This document shows positions 11,456 through 23,050 of a DNA stretch of 64,000 nt, piece after piece. Every line of letters starts with the position of its first letter. The first letter of the stretch is position 1. The position numbers and the translations under genes were made by a program. Origin of the DNA: Haliclona indistincta (Eukaryota > Porifera > Demospongiae > Haplosclerida > Chalinidae); NCBI GenBank assembly GCA_964017065.1, contig OZ024788.1, forward strand, positions 4,046,887 to 4,110,886, given 5' to 3'. The notes under the pieces are model-generated. The model saw nothing but the letters and a program-made list of their open reading frames with translations, did no database searches and was not told the origin of the DNA.

Positions 11456-11905
11456 GTCAAAGAAATTCGATTTCCACCGTTTCCAGGTTTGTAACTTTAG
11501 AGCAACCTCATGGCTGTTATGAGGATGGGGCAACACCAAAGAGCAGATCTAAGTGTCTTTGAACGTATAGATGCTTTCCGCGTGGAGGCGCGAAGGAATG
11601 TTAGCACCGCTAGCAATGAGAACGTGACGCGTATTTGCGTGTCATGACGAGGTACCCGCCTACTGGGGGTCAATTAACGCCACGTCATCAATTGGACGCA
11701 AACAAGTGACCGCCAGTAGGTGGGTACCTCGTCATGACACGCAAATATGTGTCACGTTCTCATTGCTAGCGGTGCGAACATTCCTTCACGCCTCCACGCG
11801 TAAAGCATCTATAATTATAAAATTAACCCCCGGTTAAATATCAGTGTGTGAACGCTAATACATTGTATTGCAGCCGCCATCTTGTTTTTCGTTCATCCCT
11901 TATAG
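11456..11905 (-). repeat. Older repeat copy interrupted by a fold-back element
   Basis: Reading inward from 11905, this is the same repeat as 15915-16130 in the opposite orientation. Shared blocks include GTTCATCCC, GCCGCCATCTTGTTTT, GAACGCTAATACATTGTAT, AAATATCAG and GAGCAGATCTAAGTGTCTTT. A fold-back element sits in its middle. Confidence 0.6.
11570..11809. mobile_element. Fold-back MITE inserted at TATA
   Basis: Inverted arms of about 100 bp (GATGCTTTCCGCGTGGAGGC... and its complement ending ...GCATC) around a short spacer. TATA flanks both ends (11566-11569 and 11810-11813). The older repeat continues on both sides, so the insertion point is visible and the target duplication is TATA, or TA with a longer inverted repeat. 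Confidence 0.75.
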
Positions 11906-11960
11906 CTTCTGAGGCTGTGCAATTGTATGTATACCAATAAATTATGCATGATTTAATTAC

Positions 11961-14900
11961 CTTTACGAGGTATTTCTGAAACTCTACAAATATTAAATTC
12001 AACTTTTGCAACAGTTCCAGCAGCTATTGTGACAGCAACAGTAAGATTAGGAGGAGTGCAGTCATCAGAGACAGCTTTGAATACCATCTCACAGCATGGT
12101 GGCATGCCCAAACCATTGTACCTTATTACATCTCTTCTGCTAACCTGTAGTACAATTAATAAATATCACCAAAATGATACTATTTTAAAAATTACCTGCT
12201 GTAAACAATGTGATATATTCCATCCTTCCGATACTGATTGAATACGAGGCTTAAACATAGCTCCATCAAGTATTGTTGAGAAAGATGGTGGATCTTCAAT
12301 GGTTGGACCAAAGTTTGCATTTTGATAGAACTGTTTTACTCTCTGTGTATACATGAATAAGAAGTCATTGTGAACAGTCATCCCTCTATAATGGACACTT
12401 ACTGAATCCCATATAATATTATTATATAACGCACAAAAATAATAAACCCCTGGCCAGAGGATACCCTATCAATAATGAATGATTTTTGTTGGTCCCAAGG
12501 TGTCTGCCTTAGAGAGGTTCCACAGTATTATTAAAAAATAAATTATTGGCATTGAATATTTTTAAAAACTTTGTGTGCCACCATTAGCAGCCCTCTTATT
12601 TCCTCCTGGATCTGCCCTGTACAGTGGATACCCTTAAAATAAGGACACTATAAATACCACATAATTATGAAATGTTTTGTAAGACTATAATAACACCTGA
12701 AATCAATATCTTTCTGCTGTCAGGTCCTAAAGGTGTTCAAATAATAGGGGTTCCATTATAGAACAATTCACAAATTTAATACCAAACTGGCATCATTTTT
12801 CTTTTTGTCGAAAACATGAGATTGTCAGCTAGTGGTCAGGCAGTACTCTCAACACCATATTTTGACAGCATGCTTTACAATTCACACTAGCTTTACACAT
12901 TGATTCATGTTTGTGATGTCAGTGGCTAGCATGCAGTGTCTACATCACCATAGTTTATTTCTCGAGAGTGTTGGTATACAATTGTATAGTGTAAGGCATA
13001 ATTATGTATATATTACCCAAAAAATAAATCAAGTTTGAGATCCGGCCAGTATACATGTAAACATACTATAAATTAAGTTACAAGCATACTAACTTCAGTT
13101 TTGCCCATTGTGAAGAAAGCAAGAGTTGCCTTCCAATGGTTGATGCCTTCCAGTTTGTGATAGAAGACTTGGCAAACACACCTTAAATCTAGTAGTGAAG
13201 AGTGTATTAATTAAGCATAATAGTTCATACTAAATTGCGTGTGAACCCATGCAGGTTCAACTAACATAGCATGTGACGTATCTGATGTTTCAATTTGCAA
13301 ATAAAAGCACCAAAGGTGCAGATGCCTCGGTGCAATAGCATGCATGCTAGCATACAATTAGCAGATGCATATGACAGCACGTATGCATGCAGTAGATCCA
13401 TGGAAGCATCAAAACAGTACCATGGAAGCATGCAATGCAAGCTGCAGTATGGAAGCATGCAAGCAGCAGAACCATGGATTGTAGCAGCATAGAGTACATC
13501 TGTCAATGTAGCTAAACTTCATTATTGTACAAGTTGTTATAATAAAGATACAAGTTGTTTACTGAAGACCTGCATAGATTGCTTCAACGCTTGCTCGCTC
13601 AGGCCCACGAGATGAGTCTGAAGACGCTTTCACTCCTAGTTTCAATGCTGTTTATGGAGTCATATGAGCTGCACTGTCATAGATCAAGCGCGATGTAGCC
13701 AGCTGTGGACAGTACTGTCTCTGAAGGAAGCCCTAACGCTCGCAACGGCAGTCCAGGCGAGCAAATCACGCCATAACTCGAAAACAAAGCCTTTAATTGC
13801 AATTCTTCCAAATTAAATACTGAGATCTACCTGTGTTGCTAATTTCAGCACTTAGTAGCAAGCAGTTGCTGAGATACGCATTGCGAACACACATACACAA
13901 ACGAACAGACTATACTACTGTATGCCTACGTGGCTCCGCCCACTGAGGCATAATAGGTTTAAAATGCCAGCATTCATTATTTTTACTTTGTGCATGCAGC
14001 ACCCAAACCCTCATCTTGACATTTTCGTAAGCGCAATAATTGTTATTAAAAATGCAGTCAATAACAGCACAAGATCCACCAACATGAGTTACCCGAACAG
14101 CAAAACTAGTATAAATCATGTAGTGCTACAAATACAGAGCTTATTGCCATGTATTTTATCTATGACAACCAACCTTCAGACACAACTAATGGCTCAGGAG
14201 TGTACAGTGGAGTACCATCAGGAGCTTCTAGTACTCTCTCAATATTGGATGTGTTGTTTGATTGTCTCACTCCAATGAGAGTGACAGGTATGATGAGATC
14301 ACAATTATTACTATCAGTAGCTCTGAGTGTCATCTCACAGTATGGTGGCTCACCCTCACCAGTATACTGCTCCACTGAAGCTGTAGTCACCTGAAAAAAC
14401 AAAAACTATGAGAGTAGAGTGGATCACAAAACAATATTATTTAACTCTTTAGTGACTGAATTATTTTGACGAAAATTCGACTTGCTCTAAACTGACAATT
14501 TGTCTTGCATTTTCTACAACATGCAGTACGCTAGCTGTTCCAAACTAGCACTGTTGTTTCCTGGTATGTCAAAGTACCATGTACTAAACTCTGAGTTGGC
14601 CACTCCCACTTCGGAACTGAAGCCACTTAAGTGCTGTGACCTCGTCATTTTTCCGCCAATTTTGGTCTTCGTTTAGCCCTTGTGGCTGATACAAAAACCT
14701 GGTGGTGTCCAGGTGAGCAAAAAGTATAGTTTAGACCATTTTCCATGCTCAAGTATGCATTTCTGGGCATCCTGAAGCCTTAAAAATGCCAAAAGTGGCA
14801 AGGGGCTTCGCCCCTTTGAACCCCGGGTTAACAGGGGACACCCCCTTTAGAATTCCTCTGTGCTGTACGTTTTAGTGGGGAGGGTGCGCCGAAAAACAGT

Positions 14901-17900
14901 GGGCTTTCGGGTAAAGTCATCTTTTGCAATTAAACTTGATTGACCTTTCTAGAGCACTTTTTATGACATCTAGAGTAGGTGGAGTCAATTATGATGCCTA
15001 AAGCCGCTATGGGCCTTAAAGGGTAAATGAGTTTTCATCAAAAATTGTAAATCTTGCTGGAATTGCTCCAAAGTTGTTGAAAATCAACTCTAAAAGGTGA
15101 TTAATGAGTTTTCATCAAAAATTGTAAAGTTTGCTGGAATTGCTCCAAAGTTGTTGAAAATCAACTCTAAGTGTTTTAAGTGTCATTTAAAATCAGTTTT
15201 GGATGAAATATGTGTTGAAGGATTATAAGGTGATTAACTCTTTAGTGACTGACTTATTTTGACGAAAATTCGACTTGCTCTAAACTGACAGTTTGTCTTG
15301 CATTTTCTACAACATACAGTACGCTAGCTGTTCCAAACTAGCACTGTTTTTTCCTGGTATGTCAGAGTTTACAACCATGTACTAAACTCTGAGTTGGCCA
15401 CTCCCACTTCAGAACTGAAGCCGCTTAAGTGCTGCGACCTCGTCATTTTTTAGCCAATTTTGGCCTTCGTTTAGCCCTTGTGGCTGATACAAAAACCTGG
15501 TGGTGTCCAGGTGAGCAAACAGTATACTTTAGACCATATTCCATGCCCAAGTATGCATTTCTGGGCATCCTGAAGCCTTAAAAATGCCAAAAGTGGGGAG
15601 GGGCTCCGCCCCTTTGAACACCAGGTTTACGGGGGGACACCCCCCTTTACAATTCCCCCCGTGCTGTGCGTTTTAGTGGGGAGGGCGCGCCGAAAAACAG
15701 TGGGGTTTTTTCGGGTAAAGTCATCTTTTGCAATTAAACTTAATTTGATCTTTCTAGAGCACTTTTTATGACATCTAGAGTAGGTGGAGTCAATTATGAC
15801 GCCTAGCCTAAAGCCGCTATGGGCCTTAAAGGGACCATTGCTTTACCCATATTAAATTTGAGAGTATAGCTGGTGCAATTCATTCCTGTCTATTAGGGAG
15901 GCACGGTAGTGCCTCCCTATGTAGGGATGAACGAGAAAACAAGATGGCGGCTACATACAATGTATTAGCGTTCAAACGCTGATATTTCGTCTGGTGATGA
16001 ATTTTATACGTCCAAAGACACTTAGATCTGCTCTCTGGCGTTGCCCCATCTTACAATAGCAAGGAGATCGCTCGAAATTGTTGCTAAAGTGACGAACCTG
16101 GAAACGGTGAAAATCGAGTTTCGTCATCTTCGTCTTCTTCTTTCTTCAGCGCGCCTAGCGCCTTTACGCGAGCAGTGCCGAGACCAAAACACCCACGAAC
16201 AGTCGTGAAATTCTCCTGGCAGGTGCCTTTTGAACTTTGTTTTTAGCGCAACGGCGATATAAATTCCGCGATTTCTCGATCGTGATCCATTGTCAGTGTT
16301 AGACGCCATTATTGTGATTGCGCAATACGCACGTGACCAAGCAGTGGTCAGCGCACGTGACCAAGCACTAGCTTTGGTATCGCCGCGCCGAATGGTTCAC
16401 GGAGACCACATAAATTGTCTGGAGTCTTCGAAGAACGGTAAGCTCGTATAGAATCACCATTCTGCACTTGCCAGATAATTATAACCGCCGTACAGGTCTA
16501 CAAACAAGTGTGGGCGGGGCTCGTATGCACGGCATGCATTCATGCATGCGTAGGCGACCTGATATGTACAGCATAACAATTATTTTTAGTTACAAGTTTA
16601 AAATAGTTAATAATAAAGAAAAGCCATCAACAACAGGAAAACTAAACCAATGGTGGAAACAAAGACGGCTCGGTACTTGCATGATATTGAACTGCTCATT
16701 ACTGAAAAAGAAAAATGGACACAAACAAGAAAATTAAAAAGATTTCTATCGAAATCAATAGGATGTAGGGTTGTGAAATCTACCACTGGTCCACAATGTA
16801 AACTAACAAGGAACAAGCATGGAATAGTAACACGATTGACTTGCTAACAGACCATAGATCCCTAAATCAGTGGCTGTACATAAGATCAATATTTTGTCAC
16901 AAGCTGAATGCACATCTGGTGTCAGTCAACAGTAACTATAGCTGTAGTAGCTATAGTCAACCACAGCAGCCACTGATGTAGGGATCTATGGTCTGTTAGC
17001 AAGTCAATCGTGTTACTATTCCATGCTTGTTCCTTGTTAGTTTACATTGTGGACCAGTGGTAGATTTCACAACCTTACATCCTATTGATTTCGATAGAAA
17101 TCTTTTTAATTTTCTTGCTTTCGAGTATGTGATAGCTACTGTTTTGTTCTGCTATATGCAGAGCGTCAACCCAATGGAAATAAGGTGCAAGAATCCATGA
17201 TAATAATATTATTTTAATAACGAAGCTTAATACCTAAGGGTCAGCAAGTTTTGTCCCTTCTTAGTATGTACTTGTATTCACTCAGAATGTGAACTATGAT
17301 AATGACTGTAATGTAGCATACTTACTTTTCGATACTTTTTGTTGATAGTCACTTCCCATCCAGCTGGTATTACTGTATCATCAGTAGAAACCTTTATCAC
17401 ACCACCTCCAAACATAATATCAAATGATGGACAGTTGTTAGAATCTTGATAGATTTCATTCACTCTCTATGAGAAAATATTTCATCTTTGACTCAAAACA
17501 GTTGTGGACGTCCACATTACAAATACAGTAGCATACATGTAGACTTGGTTTATTTGCACATGTTACTTCAATTTTGAACACTCAGTTAAACTAACACAGA
17601 TTCAAATGTCAAGAATATCTGGTGCAATATGTAGACTAGTACAATGTGCAATACAGTTATTCATACAGTAAAGAGGTAACTAAAGTCAAACCTAAAATAC
17701 AATGCTATTTTTGGTACCTTTCTATACTGTTTTGGAAAGAAAGCAACTCTTGCTCTCCAGTGATTGAGAGCTATCTTGTGGAAGAAGACTTGATAGGCAC
17801 ACTCAAAAACATTCTGAGCTTCTTTCTCAAACTTGATTATGTTTGGTTCTTGTACTCCATTGAGCTTAGCCTTAACAGTGAGGTCAGGAGGTGTAGTCTT

Positions 17901-20900
17901 GTCAGAGTCTGCTATGATCAACATCTCTATGTGTGGTGGACTACTCTCACCAGTATACCCCTCTATGGTAGCTTTGTCGACCTGTAAAAAAGTTGCCTCA
18001 ATCAAACTTAATCTGTATTGTTATCAGTAATTGATGTACTATAGCTAGTACATTTATAAAATACTGGAGGCGAGCCTGAGCTGATTTATGAGCTGCACAA
18101 TTCAAGAACAATCCAATTTTCTACATGTGCACATCGGACCGGTCAGCCCTCTGGTATTCCCTTTGTCGCTCCAGTCGTAGAGCTCTGTAATCAGGTGACT
18201 CTGCTGCTCGTTGTCATTTCCTGGCAGTACTCTTGCCTTGTAGAAGTTGATCCAGGTGTTCCCTAGGCATCCCCAATGCTGGTTGTCGTGCTGTCTTGTT
18301 TTGAATCGGGTGTCTCTAATGCGCCTATCAATGTCTGTTCACTTAACTATATTTGATTCTACCTTTCTACTATTATGATATTCGTGGCTGACCTCTTCTA
18401 ACCATTCACCTATACTTGTGGCTACTGATCGGTGACTTCTTTCACATATCTGGACTCATGCTATTCTACATTATTTATTATCTCTGTATACTTGTTTATT
18501 CATTTGGGTACACACCTTGTATTAGCATGCATTGCTATTTGTGTGTGTCCATGCAATTTGCTAAACTATTAAAAAAAAAAGTCATGCCCCACCTCCCCAG
18601 TACGGGACAGAGGTGGGGGTTGTACGGGATTATACAAAGCAATTTTGCCCGAGGGTCGGGCATTTGACCAACTCCGGTTACGCTTGGATGTCATGATATA
18701 CGTGTAGCTGAGTCATTCTTCTATATATGTAAGGTCAACTCCCGTACATAGGAGAGGGGCAGGGTGGGTATATAGACGGGATTAGTAGGGGAATTGCATC
18801 GCCAACTTTGCCCCACCCTGGGGCTTTTGACTTCCTGTTTGTGCAAATCCCCTACAATCTCCTACTTACCCCGTACTGGGGGGTGGGGACGTGACATTGA
18901 TAGGCGCATAAATTCTCAATAGTTGAAGTACACAGCGTGAAAAGCACGTGATTTGTGTGGGCGCGCGTACAGAATTACTATAAAGGCTTGTTTGTAGGAT
19001 GGTGAGGTCAGCAGCTCCTGGTGGCTCAGCGTTTTGGTGCGGTTGGTTGTAATTCAGACGTTCAGGGCTCGATTCCCACTTCATCCATGTTTATTTAATA
19101 GAGAAATCAGAGAGAAATTAAGTTTTTTGCTTTGCAAGTTGTGACACTCTCGACGATCCTTAGGAGAGCCAGAGGCCCTGTTTAGAACGCCTCTCCGATG
19201 ATCCTTAGGCTTAGCTAGGGCCGAAGGCCCGGGTTAGGACACCCCTCCCGACTTTGCACAGTTAGGAAAAGGTATTTTAGGGTTTAGGGTAATAACCTGG
19301 CTGACTACAAACAAGTAATTCTGAATGCGCAGTTAAAAAGCTAATTGCACGTGACTCCCGTACTTCAACTGTTGTGAATTGTGAATTTAGAGACACCCGT
19401 TTTGAATCGCGCCGTGTGAGGATTACATCATGGGGCGCGGTCAATGCGTACGCGTAGTGCGTGACTTCTCGGGAACATCGAGGCGACAAACGCACCCAGG
19501 CCATGCCACATATATAGATAGGTCCCCCGGGGGCGCGGAGCATTGTCACCATCAATGTGGGGCTCGCCCCAATAAATCATTCTTGGCGATACCATAGATA
19601 TTTTGGACTACATAATATGTACGGCAATACATCGCGCAATAATAAGACATTGTAGCAATTAACAGTCTTGTATACATTGCACAATACTGTTAGTGGCAAG
19701 CCCAAGTGCTTTGTATCATAATAATGTACACACAGATCATCACGTGACTTTACGTTCTGGCGCGCTGACAAGCATGCAATATCAACTTTGGACACAGAAA
19801 AGTGAGCATTATTTTTAGCCAAGGTGAAATGCTCTGGATGATATGATTAGCTAGACGTCAATGCAGAAAAACACAAAAATCAGAATTACTTACCAGACAA
19901 TCAGATGTATGGACACTCCATCCATCAGGTTTGTTGGTAACATGCACTTGTATTGTATCAGATGACTTCCAATAACAATCAATAGGAGAACCATATTCTC
20001 CAAAATCTTTATAGAACATTGTCACACTCTGTTGTACGAAAAACACATCGTAATGAAAAGTTATTTTCTCCTAACCTCCAGATGATCTTCTGACATTACA
20101 AATACAAATACAACCCTCCAATGATGAAGACCAATCTTTTGATGGTACATTTGACAGACACACTTTGCTGCGTTTGACACATTGTAACTCAAGACAGTAA
20201 TGAATATGTTCCGCGCTTTTTAGGAATTTGCGCTTTCTCGAGAAAGCGCAGCGCTTTTTAGGAATCCTTAGAAAGCGCGGGCTTTCTCGAGAAAGCGCTG
20301 CGCTATCTCCAGAAAGCGCAGTCACAGAAAACGCAACGGATACTGCGCTTTCTAAGGTTTAGCTCCTGTTGTTACACGGCACTTTTCGCTCAAGAATCGC
20401 CACAAAATAGCTCTCTACTACCATAGGTGTTATAATTTAAGTTGGGCGAGTCTTTTGTCGAGTGTAATGGCCCATGTCAGCAACTCGTGCTAGCCCCTGG
20501 CGCTCTGACGATTTGAGTCTGAGCTAGCACAATGAGCCTGAGCGAGGTTCCACTTTAGCTCAGTCAGTACTGCTATTTATTACCTATAGCTCCCACAGTC
20601 CACCGTGACCATTCTGAAGAGAGGCAACAACGACACATATTTCAGTGTGTTAGGGTTGTTTTTACTCTGCATGCAGCTGTGCCTACTGTATTACTGAGTG
20701 CCACTGAGCTGGTCATTTCCATGCATATGATGACAGAAATGTTGTCAGCCTTCCTGTGCATTGTGACAGGGTACATCACACTATGATGAGGGACAGGTAG
20801 CACTCTAGGTATGATACCCGCCATTGCATACCCTGGCACGCATACTACTGTCTTAGGTACAACAGAGCACAGGCAATAGTAGTAGCTAAAGTGGAACAGT

Positions 20901-22941
20901 GCATGCATGCTCGCTCAGGCTCATTGTGCAGCTCAGGCTCGATCGTCACAGCACGATCGAGTTGCTGCCATGGGCCATTTACGCGGCACTCGAAAAAGAC
21001 TCACCCAACTTAAATTCTAACACCTATGATAGTAGAGAGCTATTTCGTGGCGATTCTTGAGCGCCGGACAAGTGCCGTGAAACAACAGGAACTAAACCTT
21101 ATTAGAAAGCGCAGTATCCGTTGCGCTTTCTGTGACTGCGCTTTCTGGAGATAGTGCATCGCTTTCTCGAGAAAGCCCGCGCTTTCTAGGGATTCCTAAA
21201 AAGCGCTGCACTTTCTCGAGAAAGCGCAAATTCCTAAAAAGCGCGGAACAAATATAACACTTACCACAAACTAGAGGCAATTCCGTGATACAGTAATCTA
21301 ATAATATTTAACAATTAAGTGTAAAGAATGTGGCATTGAAGAAAAAACAGACCTCTTTTTCTTCGACAAAATTTAATAATAAATATTACTACAGCAACAA
21401 GTGCTAAAACCATCGCTACCACCAAAACAGCTACTAATATACCAGCTATAGCACCTCCTGATAGTCCTGATGGCTGACCAACAGGAGCAAGAGGAGTGGT
21501 GACTGTGGATATGTACATGAATACTCAATATCATACTCAAATAAAACATACATGAACTGACAGTTGAAGTTGGAGTTGCAGTTGGAACTGAAGAAGAAGG
21601 CAAAATAAATACAATTGTGGATATGTACAATAATGATATTTATTTCAGTGAATGTTATTATACTCAACTAAAACTTACATGAACTGGAAAGAAAAAAAAT
21701 AGTAGTAGCTTTACATGTAGTTGGACTCACACTTAAAACTGAAGAAAGCAGAATAGAGAAATGAAGTCAGTAATAATTATAGCACTAATAAATGTACTCA
21801 CTAAGTATACAACGTTGTTGACTGGATGGTCCTCTTCTATTGATACCGTCCACTCCAAGTACTGTAACACAGTACTCCACACCAGTGGGAAGTGTCACTG
21901 TAGTGTTGGTGTCACTAGTGGTGATGTTGAGGTAGACACTGCCATCAGAGGAGTTGATGATAGTGACCACATACTGCACTGCACAGTCACTCATACTCCA
22001 GTTAATCAGTAGTGAGGAGCTGTTGGTACTGCTTTGTGTGACAGAGGTCACAGTAGGGGCAGGAGGAGGATCTGCAATAGTGATAAAAATAATGTAACTA
22101 GAATTCTTTGGAACACATACCCCAGCCCTTTATAGTAAATAAATTATGCAATAGAGCGTTCTTGCTCGGCCTCACAATGAACAAGAGTTTGCCTGGGTTG
22201 TGCTATACCTAGTTCTAATTGGCTATTAGAAAGGCATGGAAATAGCACACGACAGAAACTTCACGGCATCTTTTGAATAAAAATTTCACAAAGAATGCAG
22301 TGGAGAGATAATTTATTACAAGTTAACTTTGAGCAGTGAGGCAATAAACAGCCGTGTTTTTGGTCACACATACACACATAAATACCCGGACACTTAACCC
22401 TCAGGTGTTCAAGTGCCATTAAGGTACACATTTTTTAATAATTCGTGATACCGTTTATCAAAAGTGCATTTTTTCCAATTCCATCCCCATTGTCATCACA
22501 GGTCATAGTTAAAGTAGTGCTATTCACAAGAGAAGAGATGCTGACAGTAGCTATTGAAGTGTAGTTGTTTCCATCAGAACTGACCATTGTCAACTGAACA
22601 GTAAAGACTCCATGTTGTACTGGTACGTTTAAAGGTCTACTGAAGCTATTGTAGACTAGTGGTATCAAGTTAGAGTCTTGCTGCAACCATGAAAGCGCTG
22701 TTGTGTCGGTCATGCATGTGAGAGTTATTGTTGACGTGCTGGCCGATAATTCAGATAAGCACACCCCCTGGGGAGCCTGAGTGAGTGTAACTGTGCAGGA
22801 AGAGAGATATAACAAGATAGTTGAATAAACATTCATAATGTAGCATTGCTCACCCAGTCCATGCACGCAAGACGTATTTGCAATCAGCAAAAGCGAAAGG
22901 AGGAGACAACAAGTACGCAGAAGGGTTAAGCTTAACATCAA
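11961..22941 (-). CDS. Type I receptor: signal peptide, Ig-like, FN3, TM, repeated cytoplasmic A-B-C modules
   Basis: Fourteen exons join with consistent phases into about 730 codons: 22941-22854, 22790-22452, 22071-21802, 21587-21552, 21502-21353, 21297-21265, 20167-20076, 20028-19894, 17981-17718, 17466-17326, 14390-14174, 13188-13094, 12342-12196, 12144-11961. The start encodes a clear signal peptide (MMLSLTLLRTCCLLLSLLL). It is followed by an Ig-like segment (LTCM...ALSW...LTMTC), an FN3 domain (PPPAPTVTSVTQ...LINWS...YCVTVLGVDG), a Thr/Pro stalk and a transmembrane helix (AGILVAVLVVAMVLALVAVV) with a KFCRRKR stop-transfer. Behind it lie repeated units: A (EQYTGEGEPPYCEM), B (CVCQVFYHKLEGINHWKA) and C (FYQN...GW). 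I do not recognise this module. ZU5/UPA-type folds should be tested, given the death-domain gene nearby. The 3' end is open. Confidence 0.75.
14441..15833 (+). repeat. Direct duplication of a 580-600-bp repeat
   Basis: Copy 1 (14441-15023) and copy 2 (15234-15833) are about 95% identical by eye, from TTAACTCTTTAGTGACTGA to GCCGCTATGGGCCTTAAAGG. Between them lie two tandem copies of a 77-bp unit (15027-15103 and 15104-about 15175). Each large copy has a GC-rich stem (GGGGCTTCGCCCC in copy 1). It lies in the receptor intron upstream of the exon at 14390. No coding capacity. Confidence 0.85.
15893..16440 (+). mobile_element. Non-autonomous element end with terminal hairpin
   Basis: It starts with the hairpin GGGAGGCACGGTAGTGCCTCCC, then TATGTAGGGATGAACGAGAAAACAAGATGGCGGC. 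The layout is parallel to the ends of the large element at 28962 (hairpin GCCACGCGGTAGACGTGGC, then ATGTAGGG and ATGGCGGC). An inverted relative is at 11456-11905. The right boundary is not defined. Confidence 0.5.
16507..16655 (+). repeat. Dispersed repeat, copy 2
   Basis: Second copy of the block at 9884-9972 (GTGGGCGGGGCTCGTATGCA...), with extra AT-rich DNA in the middle. Same orientation as copy 1. Confidence 0.55.
16726..17118. mobile_element. Fold-back element with 150-bp arms
   Basis: Arms at about 16726-16876 and 16966-17118 are near-perfect inverted copies with a spacer of about 90 bp. They contain GGATGTAGGGTTGTGAAATC and CAATCGTGTTACTATTCC on opposite strands. It sits in the receptor intron between exons 17326 and 14390. 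Small open frames crossing it are not conserved between arms. Confidence 0.8.
18581..18895. mobile_element. MITE with 26-bp imperfect TIRs
   Basis: The left end GTCATGCCCCACCTCCCCAG and the right end, read in reverse as GTCACGTCCCCACCCCCCAG, form inverted termini of about 26 bp around 315 bp of non-coding DNA. It lies in the receptor intron between exons 19894 and 17981. No target duplication was identified. Confidence 0.55.
19020..19087 (+). ncRNA. tRNA-like pol III promoter (SINE head or tRNA relic)
   Basis: The A-box-like TGGCTCAGCGTTTTGG is followed about 43 bp downstream by the strong B box GGGCTCGATTCCC, ending CACTTCATCCA. Stems of a complete cloverleaf are not convincing, so this is better read as a tRNA-derived SINE head or decayed tRNA. 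It lies in a receptor intron, antisense to the receptor. Confidence 0.4.
20208..21249. mobile_element. Palindrome-rich TIR element in the receptor intron
   Basis: Terminal inverted repeats of about 285 bp (20208-20489 and 20958-21249) begin GTTCCGCGCTTTTTAGGAAT. Inside each TIR are several short palindromes, including the perfect GCGCTTTCTCGAGAAAGCGC. No open frame fits a transposase, so it is non-autonomous. It lies between receptor exons 21297-21265 and 20167-20076 and leaves both splice sites intact. Flanks are AT-rich (GAATAT / AAATAT), so the target duplication is ambiguous. Confidence 0.85.
21510..21760 (-). repeat. Tandem-duplicated stalk-exon region
   Basis: The Thr/Pro stalk exon (21587-21552) is followed upstream by two similar blocks. 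Each carries an acceptor and a donor around only 5-8 nt (TTCAT near 21675, TTTTAAGT near 21735), and surrounding intron motifs such as GTGGATATGTACA are repeated. These look like decayed duplicates of the stalk exon, or alternatively used microexons. Confidence 0.4.
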
Positions 22942-23050
22942 AATACTGGGTGTGGGTCTTGCTTAAGCGTATCAGTCGAGGAACACAACAGATCGTCTGC
23001 TGGTAGCTAGACAGTGGTTGTTTTGTGCTGTCACTTTATTGCAGAATTTA

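Noticed and set aside
13295..13492. ATGGAAGCATGC-rich frame
   Set aside because: Low-complexity GCATGC repeats in an intron, open on both strands.
16124..16309. Arg-rich 61-codon reverse frame
   Set aside because: It lies in a repetitive element end, has no domain, and falls in a TTC-rich stretch.
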